Assembly (NCBI GenBank): GCA_963580455.1
Contig: OY756957.1
Location: forward strand, 9,181,001 to 9,245,000
DNA length: 64,000 nt
DNA from: Euonymus europaeus
Taxonomy: Eukaryota; Streptophyta; Magnoliopsida; Celastrales; Celastraceae
Reading direction: 5' to 3'
Below the pieces are notes generated by a model. That model did no database searches and was not told the DNA's origin. It saw nothing but the letters and a program-made list of their open reading frames with translations. This document shows, piece after piece, positions 10,810-19,243 of the stretch; position 1 is the first letter of the stretch, and every line of letters starts with the position of its first letter. Both the position numbers and the translations under genes were made by a program.

Positions 10810-11903
10810 TGAGAAACATAAGTGTGTGGATGAACAAAGCGTATCACACTAAATTCAAAAGTCTTCTAAATATGGAGAAAATATTGAAGCATGAAGATAT
10901 TCAAGTGGAAGCCAGGCCGATGGGGGGATGTCAAGTTCTACAAACCTTCATGACCAAGGAAGAGATGGCTAAAACCCTGGCAGAGAGACACTGACTCAGA
11001 AAATGGTTCAGCCTGATAAAACCATGGCATGAGACTGCTACATGCAGGGGACGGTATGTGTGGTTGCGCTTCTAAGGTGTTCTGCTTCATGTCTGGAACA
11101 ATGAGGTTTTCATGGATATGGCCACAAAATGGGGACAATATGTTACCTCTAACTTGGATACAGTAGAGAAAAAACATATTGATATTTGGAGAGTATTGAT
11201 CTCTACCACTGAGAAGGCTTTGATACAAGAAATGTTTAAACTTGGAAGTGGATGGTAAATTATATTCAATCATTGTCATTGAAGAGCCCAATAACTATTT
11301 CTATTCAACTCCATTCAATAAACTTTCAAAAATTCCTATGGTTGATAAATCTGGATTACGTCAAAGGTCTGGAGAGGGGAAGAATGATGACTTGAGGGTG
11401 GCTGTAGAGGGGAGAGCGCATATGCAAAGTGAGGATATTGAAGATGAAGAAGTGATTAGAGATGAAGATGTGATTGAAGAAGTGAATCGGAGCCATGTCG
11501 TAGAACATGATGCGGAGGAAGGAGTTCGGAGTACGATAGTGGCGCAGTTGACTGAGAGTCAAAGTGCATAAGCATTAGAAATTCAAAATCCAAACAATTT
11601 ATGAATTCTTCATAAAGAGGTTTCCCAACAAACTGGTGTTAGTCCCTATTTGGGACACCCTAGTGGCAGTGTAGCTCAGGGTATAGACAATGCTGGATGT
11701 GATGGGTTATATCAAACTAAAGGTGATAGGCCAATGGAAGCTGTTAGCCTAGATAATTTTGACAATGTTTCTAAGCCCATGAGCCCAATAGGCGTCTTAC
11801 AAACTGAAATAGGAGAAAGCTCTAATTGGATGGCAGTAGGCTCAAATGAAAATACATCCATAGAAAGGTTTCAATCTGATGACTCAGTTGCTAGTATTCC
11901 ATC
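10810..11903 (+). pseudogene. LINE-1 ORF1, left part (DUF4283 nucleic-acid-binding protein)
   Basis: The translation follows LINE-2 ORF1 in order: a lysine-rich start, the MGG.QVL.TF motif near 10920, WFSLIKPWHETAT near 11000, LLHVWNNEVF near 11085, then the IIVIEEP segment near 11270. This is the DUF4283 domain of plant L1 ORF1 proteins, followed by a poorly conserved acidic linker (11340-11900). A stop at 10992 and frame changes near 11070 and 11230 break it. The first part of ORF1 (an RRM in LINE-2) is missing. The frame ends at the MULE insertion and resumes at 22416. Confidence 0.8.
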
Positions 11904-12009
11904 GGGTATTTTGGAAAAGTAGTACTTTTGAAAAGTCACTTTGTAAAAATAACACTCTTTTTCAAACTAATGAAATCTAACACTTTTAAGACATTTTTGC
12001 CCTCATTAA
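11904..12009 (+). repeat. MULE left terminal inverted repeat
   Basis: 106 bp, matching the reverse complement of 22310-22415 with about seven mismatches counted by eye. It starts GGGTATTTTG and ends CTCATTAA. The next 440 bp up to the PB1-like ORF hold no other gene. Confidence 0.93.
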
Positions 12010-12223
12010 TATTTCTAGGCACATATACTTAACTCACCTTTGTGTTTGTCTCAAAAAGGCGTAGGCGACACTTTTCTTCTCTTGGAGTTTCGTTTTCATG
12101 CCAAAGCTGCTTCGCCATACAATTTTCACTCTGAAATTTGAGGTTGGTAGTCCAAAAGATCACTTACGATGTGTTGTTGTTTGGGTATGGTATGTGGGCC
12201 TGTGCGGTGCGTGTGCTATTGAA

Positions 12224-12420
12224 GTTCGAGTATCTCTAAATTTATGTTCGGATAAATGTATTTGTTTGTTCGGGTGGTATTAAATTTCAATGCTCGAGTA
12301 TTTAGAAATTTCTATGCTCGAGTATTTAGAAATTTCTGATCGAGTGCTAATTATTTTTTGCTCGAGTATTATAAAGTTTTTTTGTTCGAGTATTTAAAAT
12401 TTATTGTTTGAGCACTTTTA
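12224..12420 (+). repeat. TTCGAGTA motif array A (forward)
   Basis: About eight variants of TTCGAGTATTTA or GCTCGAGTATTTAGAAATTTC at 20-40 bp spacing. The array ends before a TTTTCAG splice-acceptor-like site (about 12440) just ahead of the PB1-like ORF, so it may lie in a 5' untranslated intron. Confidence 0.75.
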
Positions 12421-12453
12421 ATTGTATGTTCGTTTATTTTCAGTTTAATTGTT

Positions 12454-12975
12454 TTGATGAAAGAGGATTCTCAACCGAAGTCTTCATCCATTGCCATAGA
12501 ACCAAAGATGGTTCAACCAGTCAAAAAACGAAAGATTGAAGACATAATGAATAAAATGGTTAGAGCCGTTAAAAAAGACAGAAAATTTATAGCTATACTT
12601 CATCATTATGGGATTTTGCAATTCTTTCCCGGATTATCCCCTCGTGTGAAGTACATTGGAGGATTCATAGACGAGTTAGAGTTTGACACTTCTTGGATGT
12701 CCATGTCTGACATTGAATCGTTTCTTAAGGAGGATTTGAGGTATCAAACATATGATGCGTGCTACTACCAAGTACCATGCATCAAAGATTTAGAGCATGG
12801 ACTAAGAATATTGAATAACAACAATATAAGAGAGATGATTGTAGCCGTTGATGGATACCATTGCATACACGTCTATGTTACCCATATATATTCAAATGAT
12901 GACGAGCCCAATGCAGATATTGCAGAGGATGTGATATATCTTGAGCAAAATCCAATCAAGCTCCAAGAAGATTGA
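12454..12975 (+). CDS. PB1-like domain protein carried by the MULE
   Basis: A 173-residue open frame beginning at an ATG 10-15 bp after an acceptor-like TTTCAG. After a lysine-rich N-terminus (residues 1-45), residues 47-150 fit the plant PB1-like domain found at the start of many MULE-encoded proteins. Signs are a hydrophobic strand with LHHYGILQFFPG, a YIGGFIDELEFD segment, the YYQVPC..LEHGLRIL helix and a C-terminal IHVYVTH strand. Function is unknown; a protein-protein interaction role is inferred from the domain class. The frame is uninterrupted, unlike most frames in the element. It may be a separate gene or a first coding exon of a longer one; no continuation was found. Confidence 0.75.
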   Translation: MMKEDSQPKSSSIAIEPKMVQPVKKRKIEDIMNKMVRAVKKDRKFIAILHHYGILQFFPGLSPRVKYIGGFIDELEFDTSWMSMSDIESFLKEDLRYQTYDACYYQVPCIKDLEHGLRILNNNNIREMIVAVDGYHCIHVYVTHIYSNDDEPNADIAEDVIYLEQNPIKLQED

Positions 12976-12984
12976 CCATATTTG

Positions 12985-13335
12985 TAAGAACATGTTATGT
13001 TATTGCCCGAGCTGGTATTTTTATTTACTCGAGTTGTGAAGTTGTTTTATTCCAAAAATGCTAATTTTTTTACTTGAATTGGTAATTTTTGGTTACTCGA
13101 AGTAGTAATTATTTGTAATTTGAAATGGTAGTTTAATTACTCAAAATATTAATCATTTTGTTACTCGAACTAGTCATTTTGTTGCTCGTTCTCGTTACTA
13201 TTGATTACACAATATGTTAATTATATTGTTACTCGAACATAAATTAAAATTAATCGAATAGATAAATTATATACTCGAACAAATAATTTTGTACTTCAAA
13301 CAGATAATTTTTTTATTCAAACACAAAATATGGCA
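12985..13335 (-). repeat. TTCGAGTA motif array B (reverse)
   Basis: About a dozen degenerate units of TTACTCGAACTAGTAATTTTG type (the motif on the minus strand) at 20-30 bp spacing, directly downstream of the minus-strand ORF at 13743-13438. Confidence 0.7.
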
Positions 13336-13437
13336 TTCTAGATCATACTAATACATTTTAACGAGCATAACCTCTTTCATCTCATCATGAACATCTTTAG
13401 TAAGGTGAGAAAATTTTAGAAGAGATTTCTGCAGTCT

Positions 13438-13743
13438 CTATTGATCCATTTCAAAGGACTTGAACCAAGCTTTGTCTGAAAGTCGCATAAGTGATCCTAC
13501 GGAATCTTTCATAGCATTGCCCAGTTCATTGAAGCGCCTTTCAACATTGTTAAGGTAATTCTTGAGATTTTTTCTTTCAAAATTGAGATCATCCACATAT
13601 CCTCGTGGGTTCTGTTGAAATCTTAGCAGCCTCTGGTAATCTTCTTCCATTGGAGCTTGACCATTATCTATTGAAGAATATTCGTCTGCTACCCTTGTCC
13701 TTTTGGTAGAGGGAGGACCAGTGGGCTGATGAGAGGAACTCAT
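13438..13743 (-). CDS. Small MULE-borne protein of unknown function, 101 residues
   Basis: An uninterrupted minus-strand frame with an ATG start at 13743 and a stop at 13438. It has a Ser/Pro/Thr-rich N-terminus with a basic TKRTR patch (residues 14-18). Residues 35-95 are charged and probably helical (LRFQQNPRGYVDDLNFERK, then NNVERRFNELGNAMKD), compatible with a short coiled coil. It stands between the PB1-like and DUF1985 genes on the opposite strand and is flanked on both sides by reverse-oriented motif arrays. I recognise no family. Confidence 0.5.
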   Translation of the reverse strand: MSSSHQPTGPPSTKRTRVADEYSSIDNGQAPMEEDYQRLLRFQQNPRGYVDDLNFERKNLKNYLNNVERRFNELGNAMKDSVGSLMRLSDKAWFKSFEMDQ

Positions 13744-13929
13744 TGTTGAATTTATTGGAAAGTTTTCCTTGGTTTACCGGTATCATTCATTCATTGTACC
13801 CCTGTTTATAGTTAGATAAGTAGACGTGGAGAAGTGGAATACTAATTATCTTTCTAATCACGAAGAGTCACCATAGGTGCTCCCGCCATTTATGATCCCA
13901 CCCCTTCTGCTTATTTGATGGAGGAAAAA

Positions 13930-14010
13930 CATACTTGAACAAGTATATTTCTTTCTCGAACAGTTATTTAATATTTCTCGACCAATAATTTTTTTTACTC
14001 GATCAAATAT
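13930..14010 (-). repeat. TTCGAGTA motif array C (reverse, short)
   Basis: About four units (ACTTGAACAAG, TTCTCGAACAG, TTCTCGACCAA, TTACTCGATCAAA) upstream of the minus-strand small ORF. Confidence 0.6.
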
Positions 14011-14489
14011 AATTTCACTTAAATGTAATTTCACTTATTTTGTATTATTTTTATTCTTCTTCTTCTTTAAATTTTCACACTTAACAAGAAATACAAACTT
14101 AATGATGAATGACTCATGACCGTTTGAAATGACAAAATATATTATTAAAACGAGTAACTGTTCACATTCCTTCATTCCTACGAAAACGTGCAACTGCTCG
14201 AGGGTTCGCTTCCCATGGCATACATTCATTCCTGCATGACCACGCTCTTCGAACTGTCAAGCCTCTGAAAATTTCTGCAGGTAATAGTGTTTCTTTTGAT
14301 ATTGCACTCTTATTTGAGTGTTTCTTTTCATATTGCAGTCCTTTTTGTCCCATTTTCCTCTGCGACTGATTACACTGTTGGTGCACCGATTTTTTATTCC
14401 TTTTTTTGTGTTTTGGAATATTGCAAACCAGTACTTGATTTGTTCAACTTTTCGTTGAGTGTCTTTCTTTTAATCAAGTCTATTAAGAA

Positions 14490-14605
14490 TATGTTCGAGT
14501 AACATAAATTATATGTTCGAGTAACTTATATTTTCCTGTTCAAGTGTTTTAATTTTCTATTTGAGTATAAAATTTTTAATTGTTCGAGTGTTAATGTTTC
14601 GCATT
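14490..14605 (+). repeat. TTCGAGTA motif array D (forward, short)
   Basis: About five units (ATGTTCGAGTAACATAAATT and relatives), ending just before the CTCTTGCAG acceptor that opens the DUF1985 exon at about 14630; apparently intronic. Confidence 0.75.
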
Positions 14606-14629
14606 ATAACATTGTAACATCTCTTGCAG

Positions 14630-15381
14630 ATTGAAATTGAGTTATTGATTCCAGAGGAAAACCATTTCCCGGCCAGGGTTACCATATTTTCTTCAATTTT
14701 TCACGTCATCAATAGTATTAAATCCCAGTTGAATGATAACCAAAAGGAGTTGTTTCTGCGATCATGTTTTGGTATGTTCATGAACGTTGGTGATTTAAGT
14801 TGTTCAAGAAAACTTATTCACCAGATGCTTCTCCGACAACTTAGATCAGAGGAAGAAGATTTTGGAAAAAGATTGCACTTCAAATTTGCTGGAAAGATGG
14901 CCACATTTGGGGTAGAGGATTCTCTTTGATCACAGGCATATTATGTTCTAATTCATTGCCTTCTTTCTCGTCATTTGTTGATGATATTACAGTACACAAG
15001 CTCAGAAATTTGTACTTTAAGGAAAGTAATAAGAAGAAGAAGAAAGGGAAAAAGGGCATGGTGGGGGTTGATGAGGATGAATAAGGTAATGGTGGGGAGG
15101 GCAATGATGGAGATGAGGTCAAAGGCAAGGGCAGGGGTAGGATTGCGGGAATTAGCAGCGTTATGCTTGAAGAAGCATTTGAGAACTGTGAGGATGAAGA
15201 TGACAAGGTCAAACTTTCCTTGGTACACTTTGTAGAGGCTGTCTTTATGCCCAAGGAGAGAAGGAATAACATAAATATTCAGTGGCTACAATTGGTGGAT
15301 AACTTGGATCCCTTCAACAACTATCCATGGGGTACTATCTGCTTTGAATGTACTATAGACTCCCTTTGCAACGCCATGTAA
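14630..15381 (+). CDS. DUF1985 domain exon(s)
   Basis: From the acceptor at about 14629 the frame reads IEIELLIPEENHFPARVTIF, then the conserved core QKELFLRSCFGMF, KLIHQMLLRQL and LHFKFAGKMATFGVEDSL. It breaks at a stop (14927-14929) and continues from about 14995 after a lysine-rich stretch. The second half (15163-15381) carries KVKLSLVHFVEAVFMP and the characteristic LDPFNNYPWG..CFE motif. DUF1985 is almost confined to plant Ulp1-type transposon proteins; its function is unknown. A small Asp/Lys/Gly-rich insertion (15010-15160) lies between the halves. Confidence 0.8.
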
Positions 15382-15734
15382 AACAATCGAGACAAGAAGT
15401 TTAAGAAGAAGGTCGTGAAAGAACGCCTTAAAAAGGATACGTACACTCTGGTCAGATTCTCACTTGTGTTGCATGTAACCTTTGAAGCTTTAGTCATGAT
15501 ATAAGTATACAATAATGTGTTAGCATGTACTTGATTATTGTTTTTATCTTGTTGCTAGGTCTGGGCTTAGGAAGTTTTCCCGCTGATTGGGCTTAGGTAT
15601 GTATCAAAATTGGAGATAGGCAACCCAGGATTCTGAATTGGAGAAGTACTATCACGCCAAATTCAACTGAGATTGTATAGACTATTTTCAAATTTCCAGA
15701 GGTAAGACAGACATTGGATTCCCTATTCTACGTT

Positions 15735-16075
15735 AGTTCGAGTAAGTTAAATTTATGTTCGAGTTAGTAAATAAGTTATTTGAGTAACTTCAGTAGAGTA
15801 TCTTGAAATGTTTGGTCAAGTAACTTAAATAATTTCTTCGAGTAACTTTAAAAGGTTATTTGAGTAACTTTGAAAAGTTGTTCGAGTAACTTAAACATTT
15901 GATTCGTGTAACTTAAATAGGTTGTTCGAGTAACTTTAGTAGAGTATCTTCGAATGTTTGGTCGAGTAACTTAAAAATAATTTATTCGAGTAACTTAAAA
16001 AGGTTGTTCAAGTAACTTAAATAACTTGTTCGAGTAACTTAAAAAAGTTGTTCGAGTAACTTAAATATTTGATTC
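15735..16075 (+). repeat. TTCGAGTA motif array E (forward, best preserved)
   Basis: About 14 units of the form TTCGAGTAACTTAAATAATTTG, roughly 22 bp each, in direct orientation. A higher-order repeat is visible: the phrase GTAGAGTATCTT followed by a GTTTGGTC unit occurs at 15793 and 15939 (146 bp apart). The array lies in an intron of the Ulp1 gene and ends 30 bp before the TTTCTTGCAG acceptor. Confidence 0.85.
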
Positions 16076-16596
16076 ATTATAACAAGTTTATATTTTTCTT
16101 GCAGCTTGAAGTTTTAAAATTCCTCACTCCAATGGAGAGGGAGACTGAGTCTAGGTATTTTAGTAGTGTTCAAAGAAGATTTAATAAGAGGAGGGCAGAT
16201 GAGGAAGTGGCGAAGGAGAGGACAAAGAGGATGAATGATGTCATAGCAAAAGAAAATGTGGTGAAAGAAAAGGAAAAAGAAATAGAAGAGAAAGATGAAA
16301 ATGAAGAAGAGGAGGAAGAAGAGGAAAAACAAGATGAGGAAGATGAAGAAGAAGAAGAAGAAAAAGAAGTAGAAGAAGAAGAAGAAGGGAGAGATGACAT
16401 AGGAGGAGAGAGAAGGTATGTAGAATTTGATTATGGGGAGCAAGAAGAGGTGGGGAATGGGAGAGAAAGGCAGCTAAAATCATTGTATGAGATTGTGGCT
16501 GAGAGAAATGGGTTGAAGGTGGTTCACCAGCAGCTTAGTAATGATATAACTGTTTTCATATCATTCATATCAGATGGTATGGAGAAACTACGCTGA
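16069..16596 (+). CDS. Acidic coiled-coil linker exon of the Ulp1-like gene
   Basis: After the acceptor at about 16104 the frame reads LEVLKFLTPMERE, matching the VL..LTPTE block that follows DUF1985 in plant Ulp1-type proteins. A basic segment (RRFNKRRADEEVAKERTKR) follows, then about 50 residues made mostly of Glu with Lys and Asp (roughly residues 65-115). The tail is a predicted helix ending at a stop at 16594-16596. The run of GAA/GAG/AGA codons has probably expanded by slippage. It likely acts as a flexible or coiled-coil spacer. Confidence 0.7.
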   Translation: MIHYNKFIFFLQLEVLKFLTPMERETESRYFSSVQRRFNKRRADEEVAKERTKRMNDVIAKENVVKEKEKEIEEKDENEEEEEEEEKQDEEDEEEEEEKEVEEEEEGRDDIGGERRYVEFDYGEQEEVGNGRERQLKSLYEIVAERNGLKVVHQQLSNDITVFISFISDGMEKLR

Positions 16597-16779
16597 TCAT
16601 TAGTACAAATCAGTGAACTCATCCATGATGTGAATCAAAAAGGATGAGGTGATTGATAAGGCAGTGGTGATTGGTAAAGGTGATGATTATATGGTTGAGG
16701 AGTAGGGAGACAAAGACCATGCTGAACAAGGGGATGATAAGGTGGCAGAGACAAATAATGTGGTTATTGAGGAGGCTGA

Positions 16780-17000
16780 ACAGTAAACCAGTAGGGAGGA
16801 GGCTGTAGTGGGGGATGAGAAGGTGGTTGTGGAGGAGACAGATATGGAGGAGGCTGTAGTGGGAGATGATGCTGAAAGTGGGGATGAAAAGGTGGTTGTG
16901 GAGGAGACAGATAGGTAAGAGGCTGTAGTAGGGGTTGATGCTAAAATTGAGGATGATAAGGATGTCTAGGAGGCTGAGAATAGGGAGGATTGGGAGAGGG
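16780..17000 (+). repeat. Imperfect tandem repeat of an acidic coding unit
   Basis: Units reading GAGGCTGTAGTGGG.GATGA followed by AAGGTGGTTGTGGAGGAGAC recur about three times (near 16798, 16850 and 16920). They encode Glu/Val/Asp-rich peptide in one frame, now with stops. The unit is about 60-70 bp. Confidence 0.65.
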
Positions 17001-17348
17001 TGGTAGGAGATGAGGTTATCTGCGATGGACTTCTACGTTTGGCCACATACTCTACTGTAAAGTTGTGGAAGTGTCACCAAAAAAGGATGTCCAGGATGTT
17101 GAAGGCCTTCAACTAATAATTGCTGCTGCATTTCCAACTATAAGGATGGTTAAAAAAAAATATACCTGAGAAACAGGGCAGCTAGGGCACATTGGGCGAA
17201 GAAACCTGGACCATCCATGAGGACACCTTACACTTCTCCACGATATAAGAGAGTCAAGTTGGTCACAGTGAATCCTAGACCCCTCCCTACAGCAATTGTT
17301 GAAGCACACCCTCCTCCTATAAATATGAAATGGTAGTATCCTCAGAAA

Positions 17349-17660
17349 TTGGTTGATACATTCATGTCATACATGAAGAAGGATGTAGAAAATTCTCGCG
17401 CGAGCCTGGGTCCATTCCAGGTTGGTAAGGATTGGTTCAGAGTAGTCATTAGCCCAATCTCATGGTTGTCAGACACTGTAAGTACAAACGAACTGGTACA
17501 AGCATTGTATTCTCTTGGTTCATGTTTGTAAAACTGAACATTTGTCTTTGCCTTTTACAGCATATGGATATTGCTATGTACTTTATACGAGATAGAATGA
17601 AGAATAACCGACATGCACTTCAGAAGAATTCCAGTTTTCTTGACTGCATTTTCTTCATTA
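17349..17660 (+). pseudogene. Ulp1-gene block with WLSDT and HMDIAMYFIRDR motifs
   Basis: The first exon reads FQVGKDWFRVVISPISWLSDT and ends at a GTAAGTA donor (17478). After the TTTTACAG acceptor at about 17560 the next begins HMDIAMYFIRDRMKNN. This pair of motifs (PF.VG..WF....P..WL.D, then HMD..M..IR.R) precedes the protease domain in plant Ulp1-type transposon proteins. Upstream sequence (17100-17340) is coding-like in pieces but carries stops. Confidence 0.75.
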
Positions 17661-17695
17661 GTATTCAAAACCCCACATTTATATATAACTGCATA

Positions 17696-18060
17696 TTCGA
17701 GTATGTTAAATATATATTCGAGTAGGTATTGAGTAAAATTTAAAATACATTCGAGTATTTCAAAAATATGTTCGAGTAATTTTTTTTGATGCTCTTGTAA
17801 AATTTATGATATTCGAGTATGATATTCGAGTATGTTAAATATATATTCGAGTAGGTATTGAGTAAAATTTGAAATACATTCGAGTATTTAAACAATATGT
17901 TCAAGTAAATTTTTTGATGCTAGAGTACTATAGCTGTGAATTAGATGATTGTGAATGATCGAGCATGATTTCTATGATCAAGTAAAATTTTTGAATCTGT
18001 TCGAGTGACAATTATAATTGTGTTTGAGTACTAATATTAATTTTGTTCGAGTACTATTGA
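17696..18060 (+). repeat. TTCGAGTA motif array F (forward)
   Basis: About 13 units, with a clear higher-order duplication: the run starting TTCGAGTATGTTAAATATA occurs at 17696 and 17825 (129 bp apart) with the following two units. It lies in the intron before the protease exon (acceptor about 18088). Confidence 0.85.
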
Positions 18061-18089
18061 CATTTTATTTTCTTGATTTGACAACAGAA

Positions 18090-18690
18090 CCAAGTGTACA
18101 CCCATTGGAAGTAGTTCGCTGCCAAGCAAAAATGAAGAAGGCGGGTAGTGGGATGAAGATAATATGTTCCAGCATTATTTGTTAGGTGATAATCCAGAAG
18201 GTGGTGAACCATGGGCTGAACTTGAATTTCTATACTTCCCTGCCAACTTGCGTAATAAACACTGGGTTGCAGTTGAGGTCGTGATGGCTACAAAGAAAAT
18301 AAATGTGTATGACTCATTGATTAGCGCACACGATGACACTGCAATTGATCTTGCGTTTGTCCCACTGTCAACTAAGATATCTCGGATATTAGGACTATTG
18401 GGCTTAGGGGATGGCGATAACACCCCTTGGGAGGTGGAGAGGATTTCAAATATACCCCAACAGACAAACATGTGACTTTTTTTATGTTGCAATCAAGTTT
18501 TAATATAAATTTATCCCATTTTCTAATGTACAACAAAACTAATATGTAAAGTAATTTGCTTTGTTGCTCGGATTGTGGGATGTTGACAATCAAATTCATT
18601 GAATGTCTCCACGTCGATATGTCATTGAGTACGATTTCCCAGGATGATATGAGATTTTATCAGAGAAAATTTGCAATAGGATCATGGGGA
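18090..18690 (+). CDS. Ulp1/C48 cysteine-protease-like domain
   Basis: After the CAACAG acceptor the block leads into FLYFPANLRNKHWVAVEV, containing the catalytic His of the HWV motif, then INVYDSL with the catalytic Asp. The oxyanion-hole Gln is probably in the NIPQQTN segment. After the stop at 18475 and about 70 bp of non-coding sequence, the catalytic SDCGMLTIKFIECL segment (Cys at about 18560) is followed by the final helix ending near 18705. All three catalytic positions are therefore visible. The gap between QQTN and DCG lacks a clean AG acceptor, so either an intron has decayed or a small insertion has broken the gene. Confidence 0.8.
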
Positions 18691-18784
18691 CAAAAATACT
18701 CATTGTAAACAAATATTTATTTACTTGTAAAATATATTAGGGTTTAGGGTACGTATATTTTATTTTGTGTATAATTTGTTTTTG

Positions 18785-19225
18785 GCTCGAGTAGCTGTAT
18801 TTTATTTTGTGTACAACTTTTTTGGGCTCGAGTAGCTGTATTTTATTTTGTCTATATTTTTTTTGGCTTGAGTACCTGTATTTTATTTGTTCGATTATAT
18901 TAAATATTTGTTCGAATATATTAAACATTTGTTTGAGTATATTCCCAAATTTTTTTCTAGTAGCTGTTTAAGTATAGAAATTTGATGTCATAGCAAAACT
19001 TGATTAATCGAGTATAATGAGTGATCAAGTAACTGAAAATACACTGTTCGAGTGTGAATAAAGGAATTAGTGGTCGAGTAGCTTAAATATACTATTCGAG
19101 TGTGAAGAATAAATTAGTGGTCGAGTGACTTAAATGCATGTTCGAGTGAATAAATAAACATGTTTGAGTAATAACATTTATTGGTCAAGTAACATATATT
19201 TTACTGATCGAGTAAAATATAGCAA
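18785..19225 (+). repeat. TTCGAGTA motif array G (forward)
   Basis: About 18 units in the spacer between the convergent Ulp1 and transposase genes. The first three share a longer unit, GGCTCGAGTAGCTGTATTTTATTTTGT (about 47 bp apart); later ones alternate TTCGAGTG and GGTCGAGTA. All point forward, that is, opposite to the transposase gene that ends beside it. Confidence 0.8.
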
Positions 19226-19243
19226 TTGCATTCTATACCAATG

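Larger units (their letters stand above)
14160..18690 (+). pseudogene. DUF1985-acidic linker-Ulp1 (C48 peptidase-like) gene of the MULE
   Basis: Plus-strand coding blocks separated by introns share one order. A possible first exon ends at a CTGCAG/GTAATA donor near 14280. A DUF1985 domain follows (14633-15380), then a short IPxLG-like block (15570-15640), a Glu-rich linker (16105-16600) and a second acidic repeat region (16700-17000). Next come a WLSDT/HMDIAMYFIRDR block (17400-17650) and the C48 protease domain (18090-18690). Acceptors TTTCTTGCAG (about 16104), TTTTACAG (about 17560) and TTGACAACAG (about 18088) precede blocks. Ulp1-family proteins cleave SUMO or related conjugates; in plant MULEs their role is unknown. 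Stops at 14929, 15105, 16596 and many in 16600-17340 indicate decay or unrecognised introns. Confidence 0.8.

Noticed and set aside
10764..10810. LTR at 10284-10764 as an insertion inside LINE-1
   Set aside because: No LINE coding sequence precedes the LTR and no 5-bp duplication is seen; LINE-1 is more simply 5'-truncated against it.
16114..16483. Minus-strand Ser/Phe/Leu-rich frames opposite the Glu-rich exon
   Set aside because: They are shadows of GAA/GAG repeats on the other strand; the plus strand has a splice acceptor and family motifs.
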